Shown here piece by piece: positions 1-8,923 of a stretch of DNA of 64,000 nt. Within the stretch, counting starts at the first letter, position 1; the number at the start of each line of letters is the position of its first letter. The stretch is from Candidatus Zixiibacteriota bacterium (GTDB lineage Bacteria > Zixibacteria > MSB-5A5 > GN15 > FEB-12). A program made the position numbers and the translations under genes. The notes under the pieces are model-generated. The model had not been told where the DNA came from. It made no database searches and saw only the letters and a list, made by a program, of their open reading frames with translations. The DNA is taken from the NCBI GenBank assembly GCA_022571985.1, contig JACZWU010000006.1, positions 124,001 through 188,000 of the forward strand, written 5' to 3'.

Positions 1-1133
1 GTGTCATCCAGCTGGTTTTCGACTTTCATCTGGCGCGTAATTCCTTTGACGCTGAAACCCCAGCCTTTAGCTTCGAAATCCTCGCCCTGCAAATCACCCA
101 GTGATTTAGTAACAACTCCAAAAGTATAGGTTTCGCTGCCTCTTAAAACTTCAAGATTGATTTTTTCTCCCGGCTTGAAGCGCGATATCAGGTAGTAAAA
201 TTTGGGGAGTTCTTCAACAAAACGCGCCGATACTTCCTGATCATTAACTTTTAAGATAATATCGCCGGCTTTGAGATAACTCTGGTCGGCCGGTGAGCCC
301 GGGTCTATTGACGAAATCAAAACCCCGGTGTTTCTCTGAGTACCAAAATAATCTTCTAACTCCATCAGAGCCTGACAATGCAAACCTATCCAGCTTCGCT
401 CTACTTTGCCGTTTCTGATAATCTCTTCGGTTACTTCGCGAACAACATTTATAGGTATGGCAAAACCGAGATTGTTGGCAAAAATTGTAGCCCGTGAGTT
501 TATACCTACAATGCGGCCGGACAAATCAACCAGCGGACCTCCCGAATTACCCGGGTTTATAGCTGCGTCAGTTTGAATCCATAAATTGTAGCGGCCGGTT
601 CTTTCTCCGGTGGGAAGCCGGACATCCGGACTAAAATATCTGTCTCTGGTAGATATAACTCCAGCTGAAACAGAGCGCGATAACGAAAGAGGTGAGCCCA
701 TAGCCAGAACGTACTGGCCTACCTGGATGCTGTCGGAGTTGCCAAAGTCTGCAACTACGATTGAACCTTTGTGTTCATCAAGATTAAGCTTTATGACGGC
801 TATATCTGTGGGCGGGTCGCCTCCGATAAATTCTGCCGAGACTATCTCTTTGTCGCCTAAAGTGCACAGAATTCTCTCGGCCTTGCCGGCAACATGATAG
901 TTGGTAACTACGTAGCCATCGATATGGAAAATCACTCCGGAACCGACTACTGCCTGTTTTTCAAGTTCACCGGTATTATAATTTTTTATAACCGGCTGAA
1001 TATGAACAACTGCCGGCATAACTTTGTCCCGCGCCTTAAATATTTGGTCTTGAATTGGCAGAGGCGCGGCTGCTGCGGCTGTTGCTGCTACAGCAACCGT
1101 TATTATCAAGAATATTTTTAAGCTCTTACTCAT
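1..1133 (-). CDS. HtrA/DegP-type periplasmic serine protease, C-terminus cut by window edge
   Basis: Trypsin-fold protease with at least one PDZ domain. It is expected to degrade or refold damaged envelope proteins in the periplasm. I translated it on the reverse strand: it starts at ATG 1133 with a hydrophobic Ala-rich signal peptide (residues about 5-24). The catalytic triad is visible as His79 in TNYHVAG, Asp109 in TDIAVIKL and Ser196 in NPGNSGGPL. A PDZ domain follows (GVLISSIDPGSPADQ and AGDIILKVNDQEV, roughly residues 270-360). The frame is still open at base 1, so a second PDZ may lie outside. It is the last gene of a minus-strand series headed by an ECF sigma factor, with a 199-bp gap from its upstream neighbour, so it may also have its own promoter. 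HtrA genes are classic targets of envelope-stress sigma factors; regulation here is inferred from position. Confidence 0.93.
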   Translation of the reverse strand, partial: MSKSLKIFLIITVAVAATAAAAAPLPIQDQIFKARDKVMPAVVHIQPVIKNYNTGELEKQAVVGSGVIFHIDGYVVTNYHVAGKAERILCTLGDKEIVSAEFIGGDPPTDIAVIKLNLDEHKGSIVVADFGNSDSIQVGQYVLAMGSPLSLSRSVSAGVISTRDRYFSPDVRLPTGERTGRYNLWIQTDAAINPGNSGGPLVDLSGRIVGINSRATIFANNLGFAIPINVVREVTEEIIRNGKVERSWIGLHCQALMELEDYFGTQRNTGVLISSIDPGSPADQSYLKAGDIILKVNDQEVSARFVEELPKFYYLISRFKPGEKINLEVLRGSETYTFGVVTKSLGDLQGEDFEAKGWGFSVKGITRQMKVENQLDD

Positions 1134-1332
1134 ATTCGTTCCAACCAGTATCTATTAGTTCCTACAACTAAAACAGATTTAAGTTTATGTCTGCTACGGA
1201 TATAATGCCTTTTTTAATGAATCGGCAAGAGTATTATATGTATGCACCTAAATCTTAAAAGATTTTGGCGATAGCTGTCAAATATTCAGGGAATACTTCG
1301 AGATTCGGAGCGATTTTATTGACTTAGTTAAA

Positions 1333-2193
1333 CTACCTCTTCCAGTAGATGTCAATTGAGCCAAGGCCGACCTCCAGGCGCAGGACAATTCTGGTCTTGG
1401 CATTTTCAAAATCTTCAGTCTCATAGATGTCATCATCAATTTCAACCAGATCATCATTGTGGAATTCTATAGATGAAAGCCAGTTGTTGCCTTCGGTCTC
1501 AACTCTAACCGGCACATTTCTGGGCAAAATGATTTCACTTGTGCCAAGCCCGATTTCAATATTGATAATCGATTCGCCGCTGTATTTCCCTCTAAAATCA
1601 AAGTCATACGAACCTATTCCACCGGAAAATTCAAAATACTCGAAATTGGCGTTGCCCAGATTATGCATTTCAAGTGATGAGGCACCGGCTTCTATATTAA
1701 TTTCTCTGAGTCTTGATTTGTTAGGCTCAGAAAAGTCTATGACGCCGGAGGCCGCGCCGACATCAATATCTAAGTTTGTCAGACGAATGCCGCCAAAATC
1801 GAAATCTGCTTCGCAGGCGCCGATGTCCAAATTGATGGACGTTTCAAATTTATCGGACAGAACAATGTCCCAGTTATTTTCAAGGTCATGGAAGTCGCTG
1901 AAGGATCTATTTTTTCTATGGTCAATATCTATAAACAGATAGCCCTTTTCGCCTCGCTCGCTATAATCAATCTTATATTCAATTATTCGCTTATCATATT
2001 CGATTTCTATTGCTGCTATTTCTTCGATAGCACCTGATTTGATGGTAAACTCTCCTGCCGCCAGGTCACATTCTATTTCGATTATTTTGGCATGTTCGGC
2101 AATTACAAATTCTTTGACTTTTTCCAGCCGGCCTGCAAATACGGATGAAACGGCAAGAACAGCTATTACTGTTAAAATTAGAAATCTTTGCAT
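1333..2193 (-). CDS. Exported DUF4097/toastrack-like beta-solenoid protein
   Basis: This 286-residue protein has a cleavable signal peptide (MQRFLILTVIAVLAVSSVFA) and then repeating short beta-strand segments of the form 'IDIGACEADFDFGG', 'NIEIGLGTSEIILP' and 'RLEVGLGSIDIYW'. This regular pattern is the hallmark of the DUF4097/LiaF-type 'toastrack' fold seen in envelope-stress-associated proteins. No catalytic motif is visible. It sits 22 bp downstream of the bactofilin-like membrane protein and is probably co-transcribed with it. A second protein of the same general type is encoded two genes upstream. Role inferred: a periplasmic or surface scaffold within the sigma/HtrA unit. The exact family assignment is by pattern only. 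Confidence 0.7.
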   Translation of the reverse strand: MQRFLILTVIAVLAVSSVFAGRLEKVKEFVIAEHAKIIEIECDLAAGEFTIKSGAIEEIAAIEIEYDKRIIEYKIDYSERGEKGYLFIDIDHRKNRSFSDFHDLENNWDIVLSDKFETSINLDIGACEADFDFGGIRLTNLDIDVGAASGVIDFSEPNKSRLREINIEAGASSLEMHNLGNANFEYFEFSGGIGSYDFDFRGKYSGESIINIEIGLGTSEIILPRNVPVRVETEGNNWLSSIEFHNDDLVEIDDDIYETEDFENAKTRIVLRLEVGLGSIDIYWKR

Positions 2194-2215
2194 ATCAGAT
2201 CCTCTCTATTGGGGA

Positions 2216-3472
2216 CTATGAGTTTTTGTCCTGGTCTGATATACGAGAGCTTTCTTCTGGAGTTTCGATATTTTCCGGTATCGGAGTATCAGGAATCGGC
2301 GGAGGTGCCGGCTGATGAGCTGCCGTCTCTGGCGTGAATTGTGGTTTTTTAGGTCCCGGTGGGTATTCTCTGAAGCCGAATCTTGTTAAAAAGGCAGCTC
2401 CAACCCCTGAAAAAACCGGATAAATTGAACCCAAAATTGAAATAACCAGTCCGAAAACGCTTAAGACTATGGCAACATTGTCTGTCTCAGGCCAAAGGGC
2501 GCCGGTTACCAGCCAGGGAATCATAACTATCAGAATACCGATAACTCCAATAAACAGACCGGCAGATTTGTTGAAAATAGTCTGCTTGTAAATATTGGAA
2601 AGCAGCAGTTTGCCGAATGTCATAAGTCCCAGGATAATTGCGGCCAGATAGAGCAGCGGCAAAAGCGGAATAAGGACAGCTCCGACAATAGTGATTCCTA
2701 AAAGTGTGGCAATCACCGGCATTGTTAAAATCAAAATAAGACCAAGTCCGACTGAGCGCCCTTGGTGTTTCAAAATACAGGACTGCATGGTTGCAACTTG
2801 TCCGGGCATTAGAGTGAATATCAAAAACCCTAAAAACAGAAAGACAGCAGTTATGATTGCCATTACTAAAAGGAATTTGTGACCAAAGCCCGGAGTAAAC
2901 GTTTCTATATCCAGCGGCAGAGTTGTTTCGGTAATTTCGCCGAGGACAACCGAACCATCTTTTGCTATTACTCGCGGCGCCTGAATATCCCCTTCAACAT
3001 AACCTGTTTCAGTTATCAGGACCCGCTCCTGAAGCGAGATGATGTTCCCTTTTACCCAGCCTTTTACTGTTACCCTGTCCAGAGCGATAATATTACCATC
3101 AACATACTCATCTTCCCGAACAGTCACAGAACCTAATTCAAATTGCTTAAGACGTTTGCGTATGGTGGCGCGCTCTTCAATCGGGATATTTCCATATTCA
3201 GAGCCGAGTACAAAATCCAAACCCTCATCATCGCCCAGCGGCTGTAGTCCAGCCACAAAACTTGAGTATTCAAAATCGTAGTACCACTCATAGCCGGCAG
3301 TATCGACAGCGATAACGCCTTCTTCGGTCAGCAAAATTTCATTAAAGACAGTATCAGAGGGTGCATAGGTCTGGTCGGCCGGATCTGACTGAGCTAAAGA
3401 GCCCGATGCCAGGACCAAAAGAAAAACGATGAGCAAAGCTGCTTTATTTACGAACTTGTTAAAAGCGATCAT
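2216..3472 (-). CDS. Bactofilin-like beta domain fused to a polytopic membrane domain
   Basis: The protein has 418 residues. After a signal or anchor segment (residues 10-27), residues about 114-182 carry hexapeptide-like strands (VDGNIIALDRVTVKGWVKG, VEGDIQAPRVIAKDG) typical of polymer-forming bactofilin/DUF583 domains. Residues about 200-370 form five or six hydrophobic helices. The tail (about 375-418) is Pro/Glu-rich and probably cytoplasmic. Similar bactofilin-plus-membrane proteins are annotated as polymer-forming cytoskeletal proteins. The fusion could tether a beta-helical polymer to the inner membrane. It lies between two DUF4097-like genes with 22-bp and 38-bp gaps, which supports an operon. 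The function is inferred from fold resemblance and context, not from any catalytic residue. Confidence 0.7.
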   Translation of the reverse strand: MIAFNKFVNKAALLIVFLLVLASGSLAQSDPADQTYAPSDTVFNEILLTEEGVIAVDTAGYEWYYDFEYSSFVAGLQPLGDDEGLDFVLGSEYGNIPIEERATIRKRLKQFELGSVTVREDEYVDGNIIALDRVTVKGWVKGNIISLQERVLITETGYVEGDIQAPRVIAKDGSVVLGEITETTLPLDIETFTPGFGHKFLLVMAIITAVFLFLGFLIFTLMPGQVATMQSCILKHQGRSVGLGLILILTMPVIATLLGITIVGAVLIPLLPLLYLAAIILGLMTFGKLLLSNIYKQTIFNKSAGLFIGVIGILIVMIPWLVTGALWPETDNVAIVLSVFGLVISILGSIYPVFSGVGAAFLTRFGFREYPPGPKKPQFTPETAAHQPAPPPIPDTPIPENIETPEESSRISDQDKNS

Positions 3473-3510
3473 GTCACATCCAATGTTAATCGCAGGCTGT
3501 CCGGCTTAAA

Positions 3511-4431
3511 TCAGAACTGCGCCAGAACAACCTTTCCGCTGGCAGAAATAATTTTCACTTTTGTACCTCCGCCGCCAAATATTCCTATCATTCTGTTTCG
3601 AGCCAGAGAAATAACTTCTACTGGTATTTCAGACGAGAATTCACCCGTTATGGTTTCAAGATGAAGCTCGCCGGCTGCAGAAATCGGCACGCTAAATATG
3701 ACGTTACCGCTTGAGGTTTCAACAATATAATCGTTACTGCTCTCGAATTCTGTCTGAATATCTACATTGCCATTGTAGGTCGATAGCTCGATTGCGCCGC
3801 GGGTCTGGCGGATGAATATCTTGCTCGATTTGGAATTTATCTTGATATCGCCTTCAATCCATTGCAAATCAATCTCACCGAGCGGCTGATGAATCTCCAG
3901 CGAGCCTAAGATAAATTCTGCTTTGGTCAGTCCGGTAGACTTTTCTATATATATATTGCTTTCTACATTGGTCAGCTCAATATCCGCATCAAGCGCTTTG
4001 ATGCGCAGGCCGCAGTTAAACGGCAGTGATATCTTGTAGAGAACTTCGCTGATAACTTTGTCACCGCCGCCGATTATCTTGTTCCAGAACGACGGAGAGC
4101 GGTTTATCAAATTGAGATAATTTGTCTGAATTCTGACTTTGTCTTTACTTTCTCTGATTTTAATCTCTATATGGGCAGCTATTTCTTCAGCTTCGCGGCG
4201 ACTGGAAGCCCGCACCATCTTGATGGCGTCGATAGTAATTAGATTGTCGTCTGTGCCGGTGACCATAATAGCGCCTCTGACCATCTCCAGATCTATCAGT
4301 ACCGGCTTTTGAATGTCAATCAGCTTTTGAAAGTTGAAAGTGAATTCTTCGGACTCAGCAGGCAGAGCTGTCACCATAAATAATACGAAGATACCAAGTA
4401 TAATTTTTCTCAAATTTTTCATTTCTATCAT
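3511..4431 (-). CDS. Exported DUF4097-family protein downstream of the sigma factor
   Basis: The protein has 306 residues with an N-terminal hydrophobic signal (KIILGIFVLFMVTALPA). The rest is beta-rich, with repeated segments such as GAIMVTGTDDNLITI, GEIDLQWIEGDIKI and GAIELSTYNGNVDI, the stacked-strand pattern of DUF4097. Genes of this type often follow ECF sigma/anti-sigma pairs and have been proposed to sense or buffer envelope stress. The gene lies 17 bp downstream of the sigma-factor stop, exactly where an anti-sigma factor is usually encoded. No zinc-finger anti-sigma motif (HxxxCxxC) or cytoplasmic N-terminal domain is visible, so it is not an ordinary anti-sigma. An alternative start is the ATG three codons downstream. 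Confidence 0.68.
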   Translation of the reverse strand: MIEMKNLRKIILGIFVLFMVTALPAESEEFTFNFQKLIDIQKPVLIDLEMVRGAIMVTGTDDNLITIDAIKMVRASSRREAEEIAAHIEIKIRESKDKVRIQTNYLNLINRSPSFWNKIIGGGDKVISEVLYKISLPFNCGLRIKALDADIELTNVESNIYIEKSTGLTKAEFILGSLEIHQPLGEIDLQWIEGDIKINSKSSKIFIRQTRGAIELSTYNGNVDIQTEFESSNDYIVETSSGNVIFSVPISAAGELHLETITGEFSSEIPVEVISLARNRMIGIFGGGGTKVKIISASGKVVLAQF

Positions 4432-4448
4432 TTCAGGCTAAGTTGCGC

Positions 4449-5012
4449 CTAAATTCCTCTGAGCTTTTTTTTCAGTAACTCTCTGGCTCTAAAAATTCGA
4501 GCCTTGACCGTACCTACCGGTATACCTAATAAATCGGCTATTTCCTCATATGATTTATCTTCCTGATGGCGATGAACGATAACTTCCCGATATTTATCCG
4601 GTAGCGAGTCAATCGCTTCATTGATAGTGAATCGCTGCTGTTTTCGGACATAATCCCGTTCCGGGTGGTAAGTATAGTCCGGAATCTCAATTTCTACCTT
4701 GCCATCACCGGTATCTATCTCTTTATCCAGTGATAGCGCCTTTATTCGCTTTTTGCGCAGAAAATCGATAGAGCTGTTGGCCGCAATTTTATAGAGCCAG
4801 GTCGAAAAGCGGTATTCTGAGCGGTAAGATGCCAATGCTGAAAAAGCTTTCATAAACGTCTCCTGGACCAGATCATGGGCGGTTTCTTTGTCCCTGACGA
4901 TTTTTAGAACAATATGAAAAATTGCTGTCTTGTACCTGCCTTCCAGTACGGCGTAAGCTTTTTGGCTGCCCTGGATGGCTTCGGCAATTAATTGGCTATC
5001 AGAATCTTGCAA
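4449..5012 (-). CDS. ECF-family RNA polymerase sigma factor (sigma-70 group 4)
   Basis: At 187 residues it has typical ECF length. Region 2 is visible as DLVQETFMKAFSAL followed by YRFSTWLYKIAANSSID, which binds core polymerase and the -10 element. Region 4 is visible as YREVIVHRHQEDKSYEEIAD and GIPVGTVKARIFRARELLKK, the helix-turn-helix for the -35 element. The linker is short and acidic. It is the first gene of the minus-strand set ending in HtrA. No anti-sigma factor is evident next to it, so its control is unclear. Its regulon probably includes this unit by autoregulation, as is common for the family, but I did not identify a matching promoter motif. Confidence 0.95.
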   Translation of the reverse strand: MQDSDSQLIAEAIQGSQKAYAVLEGRYKTAIFHIVLKIVRDKETAHDLVQETFMKAFSALASYRSEYRFSTWLYKIAANSSIDFLRKKRIKALSLDKEIDTGDGKVEIEIPDYTYHPERDYVRKQQRFTINEAIDSLPDKYREVIVHRHQEDKSYEEIADLLGIPVGTVKARIFRARELLKKKLRGI

Positions 5013-5307
5013 ATGGCACTTTCTACTGGCAGTTATGAGTCATAGTCCTGACCGCAAAAGCCAAGTTATGCTATAATAACAACCCTGATAATCAGTTACA
5101 AGAGGAATCTGACGGCTTCAATTTTGCTATTAATGAAGGTTCCGCTCAACCCGTATTTCACGACTTTGATTTATACGAGATTTGCTGGAAAGAGTTTGGG
5201 TTTAGGGCAGGTGGGGAGACACCTTGGCATCCGTCCCTCTATTGACTAAGAATTTTGAAGATTGTATCATGTTCTTACTCAATCTAAGTAATGTCGAAAG
5301 GTTTTGC

Positions 5308-6396
5308 TTGAAAAAGTCGCTTCCCTTTATCCTATTATTATTGCTTTTGACAAACTGTGGTACAACTACATCACTTGTGCATGTAGGTGATGAAAATTAT
5401 AAAGGGGTCGAGTACGTAACAATTGCAGTAAGCGCCCCCTACGAAGACCTAGAAATTCGAGCATACATTGAGAATCAATTCAAGATTGCTCTTACAAATG
5501 TTCATACCGATGTACATCGAGTAATGGATTTGCTACCACCGTTCAAGGTCTATACTAGGTCAGAAATTAAGGATACAATAATGAGGAATGACATTCAATG
5601 TGTATTGGTGGTTGGTGTTTCAGATTATTGGAAAACGTATTACTCTACACCGACACAGTCAATAACAAAGTCGGAATCATCTGTCATTACTAATTATGAA
5701 TCTGTCTCAACTGGCGGCTTATTCGGAATAATAACAACTGGATCTGCTTCATCTTCAGTTACTTCGAAAACGAAAACCACTCATGTTCCAGGAATTACTC
5801 TTTCTAAATTACATGTGAAGTTGGATACAAGGCTTTTTGCAATTAATTCAGAATACGAGGCTGTGCCTATATGGAGAGGGAATTCAACCACTTCTGGCGA
5901 CTTCTTTACCGAAGATTCAAAAGTGCTGTTAGAAGCTGCCTATCATATAGACAGTGTGCTAAGAGAGCATGGATTTTTGATCCCAGGTTTGAACCTTTCA
6001 ATTATTGGCGGTGACATAGAATATGAGGGCACTTTTAGGAGCGGAAAATCCGAAGAAAGAATTTTTATACTCGGTGGGCCCAACTATTTGAGCTTATTAG
6101 GTTGTGTAAATTGTAAACACTACCAACCAGAGTCTCCATTCAATAGACAAGGTTACTTTGGTGTTAATTCTGATCATTCATTATGGAACGCTTGTGGCAT
6201 ATATGCTTCTGACACTTCACAATACAGTGCCTGCAACATGATGGCAAAATATCCACCTGTTCTCGTCAATAGATTTGGAAAAGAAATAGGAAAGCTTACG
6301 ATTAGCAATGATCAATCTTCAAACTATGAAGATTCAAGGTTGAAAAAATGGCTATCGGACGAGATTTGTCTAAAATGTACAAGCGATTCGGGATAA
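5308..6396 (+). CDS. Lipoprotein with a C-terminal Cys/Trp/Asn-rich module
   Basis: The longest frame opens at 5224. I prefer TTG 5308, which is preceded by a Shine-Dalgarno-like GAAAGG (5296-5301) and puts a compact signal sequence directly before the lipobox LTNC. The middle has Ser/Thr-rich strands and resembles CsgG-like or assembly lipoproteins only loosely. The C-terminal ~75 residues contain LGCVNCKHY, HSLWNACGIY and YSACNMMAKYPPVLVN, then a repeat-like RFGKEIGKLTIS. From memory this is a recurrent bacterial module with repeated 'SxWN..G.YGS' units, in which the usual Ser/Asn residues are here partly Cys. Two more Cys (CLKC) sit at the very end. Base composition is more A+T-rich than the flanking genes. 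The function is unknown. Confidence 0.6.
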   Translation: MKKSLPFILLLLLLTNCGTTTSLVHVGDENYKGVEYVTIAVSAPYEDLEIRAYIENQFKIALTNVHTDVHRVMDLLPPFKVYTRSEIKDTIMRNDIQCVLVVGVSDYWKTYYSTPTQSITKSESSVITNYESVSTGGLFGIITTGSASSSVTSKTKTTHVPGITLSKLHVKLDTRLFAINSEYEAVPIWRGNSTTSGDFFTEDSKVLLEAAYHIDSVLREHGFLIPGLNLSIIGGDIEYEGTFRSGKSEERIFILGGPNYLSLLGCVNCKHYQPESPFNRQGYFGVNSDHSLWNACGIYASDTSQYSACNMMAKYPPVLVNRFGKEIGKLTISNDQSSNYEDSRLKKWLSDEICLKCTSDSG

Positions 6397-6447
6397 TAGA
6401 TTTCCTTGGGTGGCCAGCGCAAGACTGGTGCCTATCTGCCCCTTTTA

Positions 6448-7158
6448 TTACCCCGCCTTCCCGGCCTGATTTATCATAGTGATAAATGCTTCTATCATAA
6501 TCTTAGCGGTATAGTCCGGCCCGGTCAGTTTGAAAAAGACATTGCCGCCGGGAGCTTCAACAATTATCGCCACCATTCGATATTTCTCTCTGGCTACTTT
6601 CTCCTTTGACATCGGCCGCACAGATTCGTTATAGATTCCAAACATAGTCACTACATGAGCCGCATAACCTGCTACCTGCCGGTCGTAGCGGATTGCGGCA
6701 GTGGCCGGGTCGCGGCCGTCTGGTAGCGAGAATTGTTTTATCCAGCGATCCATATTGGCTTCGATTGTGCCACCCTGTCCTTTGCCAAAATGAAAAACGG
6801 CCATTGTGGCCGAGTCTTTGTCCGGTTCAAGTGGTCCATAGGAGTAGCTGGCTGCGCGCATCCCGGAGGAGCCAAAATCCTGCCATTCGGAAGCCGGCGT
6901 AAAGGTGATACCTGCTATAGACATCGGCTTGCCATCAAGCGTAAATTCAATCCCTGACATTTTGTAGTTATCAAAAGTTACTTCCATACCGCCGCTGCTT
7001 TTTTGCTCGCTGTCGCTATTGTAGGGGTCGGTTTTAGCGGTTTCTTGAGTCTGTTTTGAGCCGGAATCGGTTTTTGAGCTGTCATTATTATCTGACGAGC
7101 AGGAAACTGACACGAACATAAAAGCAGCCGTTATGACCAGATTTGAAAGGAATCTCAT
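6448..7158 (-). CDS. Putative lipoprotein, function unknown
   Basis: I chose ATG 7158 over the longer frame at 7188 because it has a good upstream GGAG in TTGGAGCAAAAT and places the signal peptide correctly. The signal is MRFLSNLVITAAFMF and the lipobox is VSVSC. It is followed by a long Ser/Asp/Lys/Gln-rich linker typical of lipoproteins that reach across the periplasm. The globular part (about residues 60-235) has mixed alpha/beta character and no motif I recognise. It converges with the lipoprotein gene at 5308-6396. It could be an outer-membrane-anchored accessory protein; no function is claimed. Confidence 0.72.
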   Translation of the reverse strand: MRFLSNLVITAAFMFVSVSCSSDNNDSSKTDSGSKQTQETAKTDPYNSDSEQKSSGGMEVTFDNYKMSGIEFTLDGKPMSIAGITFTPASEWQDFGSSGMRAASYSYGPLEPDKDSATMAVFHFGKGQGGTIEANMDRWIKQFSLPDGRDPATAAIRYDRQVAGYAAHVVTMFGIYNESVRPMSKEKVAREKYRMVAIIVEAPGGNVFFKLTGPDYTAKIMIEAFITMINQAGKAG

Positions 7159-7328
7159 ATTTTGCTCCAATTCTATAATATTTCTCAATAATACTCACAT
7201 TTTGACCCAAAATTGATAGCAGAAGAAGCCTTTGAGAGCAAGCGAAAGTTGGCAAACCGGCTTAAATTTGGGCTAATTGTGTTTGTCCCCCAATTCAGTT
7301 AATATGGACTGCTTCTACAGCTTAGCCC

Positions 7329-7357
7329 TTGCAATTTTGAGCAAAATAGCTTATAAT
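7329..7357 (+). promoter_or_regulatory. Sigma-70-type promoter upstream of rpsD
   Basis: A -35-like TTGCAA (7329-7334) and a perfect -10 TATAAT (7352-7357) are separated by exactly 17 bases, about 50 bases before the rpsD start. The good Shine-Dalgarno AAGGAG lies at 7396-7401. This is sequence-only evidence; no transcription start has been mapped. Confidence 0.62.
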
Positions 7358-7405
7358 GGCCAGCCTATGGTTATTGAATTATAGAATCGGATTTTAAGGA
7401 GATAT

Positions 7406-8038
7406 ATGTCCAAGACAACAATGGGAAACCGTTCCAAGTTTAAGATTCAGCGCCGGCTGAATGTAGAATTGCCCGGACTGGGCAAACCCGGTGCACTGGA
7501 TAAACGCAATTACGGTCCCGGTCAGCACGGCCAGAGAATGCGCCGCAAAGTTTCAGATTATGGCATCCGCCTGCGTGAAAAGCAAAAATTGATGTTTCAT
7601 TATGGTATTCGCGAAGGCCAGCTGCGTAAATGGATCAAAGAATCAAAGAAAAACCGTGAGCGCGAATGGGTAGACACCCTCTGCGGTATGCTTGAACGCA
7701 GACTCGACAACAATGTTTTCAGACTTGGTTTCGCCCCCAGCATGCCCTCGGCCAGACAACTGGTTTCTCACAAGCACGTTATGGTCAATGGAAAAAGAGT
7801 TAATATCCCCTCTTATATTTTGAAAAAAGGGGACAAAGTAAGCTTGACCAAAAAAGGCTACAGTTCCGGCAGTTTCCTGCAGGCCAGAAGCAACCCCCGT
7901 CTGGATATGCCGGATTATCTGGGGAAAGTTATTGAAGGCGGAAATCCGGTCGGACTCTTAAACGAAGAACCGGGCGTAGATAATGTCCCGTTTCCGTTTG
8001 AAAAACGCTTCTTTATTGAGTTTTACGGACGCTTATAA
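7406..8038 (+). CDS. rpsD: 30S ribosomal protein S4
   Basis: This is the primary 16S rRNA-binding protein that nucleates small-subunit assembly. The 210 residues match the family's usual length. Recognisable pieces are YGPGQHGQRMRRKVSDYG, LREKQKLMFHYG and the S4 RNA-binding domain starting LERRLDNNVFRLGFAPS with SARQLVSHKHVMVNGKRVN. The N-terminus lacks the zinc-binding cysteine cluster of C+ S4 proteins; the only Cys is in DTLCGML, so this is the zinc-independent form. It stands alone between its own promoter and terminator instead of in the alpha operon beside rpsK and rpoA, so it may be the sole copy relocated or a paralogue. Confidence 0.97.
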   Translation: MSKTTMGNRSKFKIQRRLNVELPGLGKPGALDKRNYGPGQHGQRMRRKVSDYGIRLREKQKLMFHYGIREGQLRKWIKESKKNREREWVDTLCGMLERRLDNNVFRLGFAPSMPSARQLVSHKHVMVNGKRVNIPSYILKKGDKVSLTKKGYSSGSFLQARSNPRLDMPDYLGKVIEGGNPVGLLNEEPGVDNVPFPFEKRFFIEFYGRL

Positions 8039-8060
8039 CAGCTTTTTGGTATAGTTTACC

Positions 8061-8094
8061 AAAGCCCGAATATCACAATATTCGGGCTTTATTT
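8061..8094 (+). terminator. Rho-independent terminator after rpsD
   Basis: There is a perfect 13-bp inverted repeat, AAAGCCCGAATAT / ATATTCGGGCTTT, with a 4-base loop, followed by ATTT. It starts 22 bases after the rpsD stop codon. Confidence 0.85.
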
Positions 8095-8220
8095 CTGCCA
8101 GGTATTAATCGCTTGCGAACATCAGCTTGATTCTGCTAAATTCATAAGTATTTTAGAAAATATATATCTATTTTTAACAACTCACGAATCTTTGAAAATA
8201 ACAATGGCAAGGAGAGTAAA

Positions 8221-8706
8221 ATGAAAGCACTTAGAATTGGCCTGCTTTTGGCAATGGTCGTAGCAGTTGCTGCCTTTGTGGTCGCCGAAGACAAACCCTG
8301 GTTAGACCTGGAAAATTGTACAATGTGCACAGGAATGATGGCGCAGGAAGGTCTGATGGATAACATGACCTGGGATCATTACCTGACTAAAAACGGCATG
8401 ATGACTGTGACTACTATTGCCGACGGCTACCAGGAGAAATATGAAGCCTCCCATAAAACTATGATGAAGACCATGGAAAAAATGAAAGCCGGCGAAGAAA
8501 TGTATCTCTGCGGCTTCTGCACCAGACATGGCGAACTTGCTCAGGCTGGAGTTAACAAGGAGCATTTTTCGACCAAGGCCGGTGAAGTTTCGCTAATGAC
8601 TTCAACCGATAAAAAGCAGGTTGAGGAAATTCATGCCTTTGCTCAAAAGACCATAGACGAACTGGCCAAATTTATGGCTGCCGAAAGCGAAGCTAAAACG
8701 GAATAA
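8221..8706 (+). CDS. Exported Met-rich protein with two CxxC motifs
   Basis: The protein has 161 residues and starts after a strong Shine-Dalgarno (AAGGAGAG) 4 bases upstream of ATG. A signal peptide (about residues 1-22, ending VVAED) precedes a mature region with CTMC (Cys33/Cys36) and CGFC (Cys97/Cys100). There are many methionines (MMAQEGLMDNM, TMMKTMEKMKAGEEM) and several His. The pattern suggests periplasmic metal binding, for instance Cu or Zn, or a redox function. I do not recognise the family. A helical C-terminal third ends in a charged tail. The gene is monocistronic, bounded by terminators at 8061-8094 and 8740-8768. Confidence 0.72.
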   Translation: MKALRIGLLLAMVVAVAAFVVAEDKPWLDLENCTMCTGMMAQEGLMDNMTWDHYLTKNGMMTVTTIADGYQEKYEASHKTMMKTMEKMKAGEEMYLCGFCTRHGELAQAGVNKEHFSTKAGEVSLMTSTDKKQVEEIHAFAQKTIDELAKFMAAESEAKTE

Positions 8707-8739
8707 AAATTCCAGTTAAGTCCTTCAAAGACTCACATA

Positions 8740-8768
8740 AACCCCGGTATCACAGCCGGGGTTTTTTT
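8740..8768 (+). terminator. Rho-independent terminator
   Basis: The stem AACCCCGG / CCGGGGTT with an 8-base loop is followed by a run of T (8762-8768). It lies 34 bases after the preceding stop. The same stem sequence is used again at 9858-9889. Confidence 0.88.
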
Positions 8769-8784
8769 GTGCACAAAAGCAAAC

Positions 8785-8816
8785 GGCACCTGCCTGAGAC
8801 AGGCCGCCCACTAAAA
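8785..8816 (-). repeat. REP-like palindromic element, copy 1
   Basis: Read on the minus strand this is TTTTAGTGGGCGGC followed by a small hairpin (GCCTG / CAGGC). The first 13 bases, TTTAGTGGGCGGC, recur at 26,727-26,739 in the other orientation, also in front of a hairpin. That suggests a dispersed intergenic repeat of this genome. Confidence 0.5.
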
Positions 8817-8923
8817 GTCCCGGTTTCCGCTTGAAAATCAGCTTTTAGGTAGCGAAAGAATCTCAAGGAATTGTCGATAAGAAATTTAGACGATTGTTCA
8901 TTTTATAAACAGGGGAACTAACA

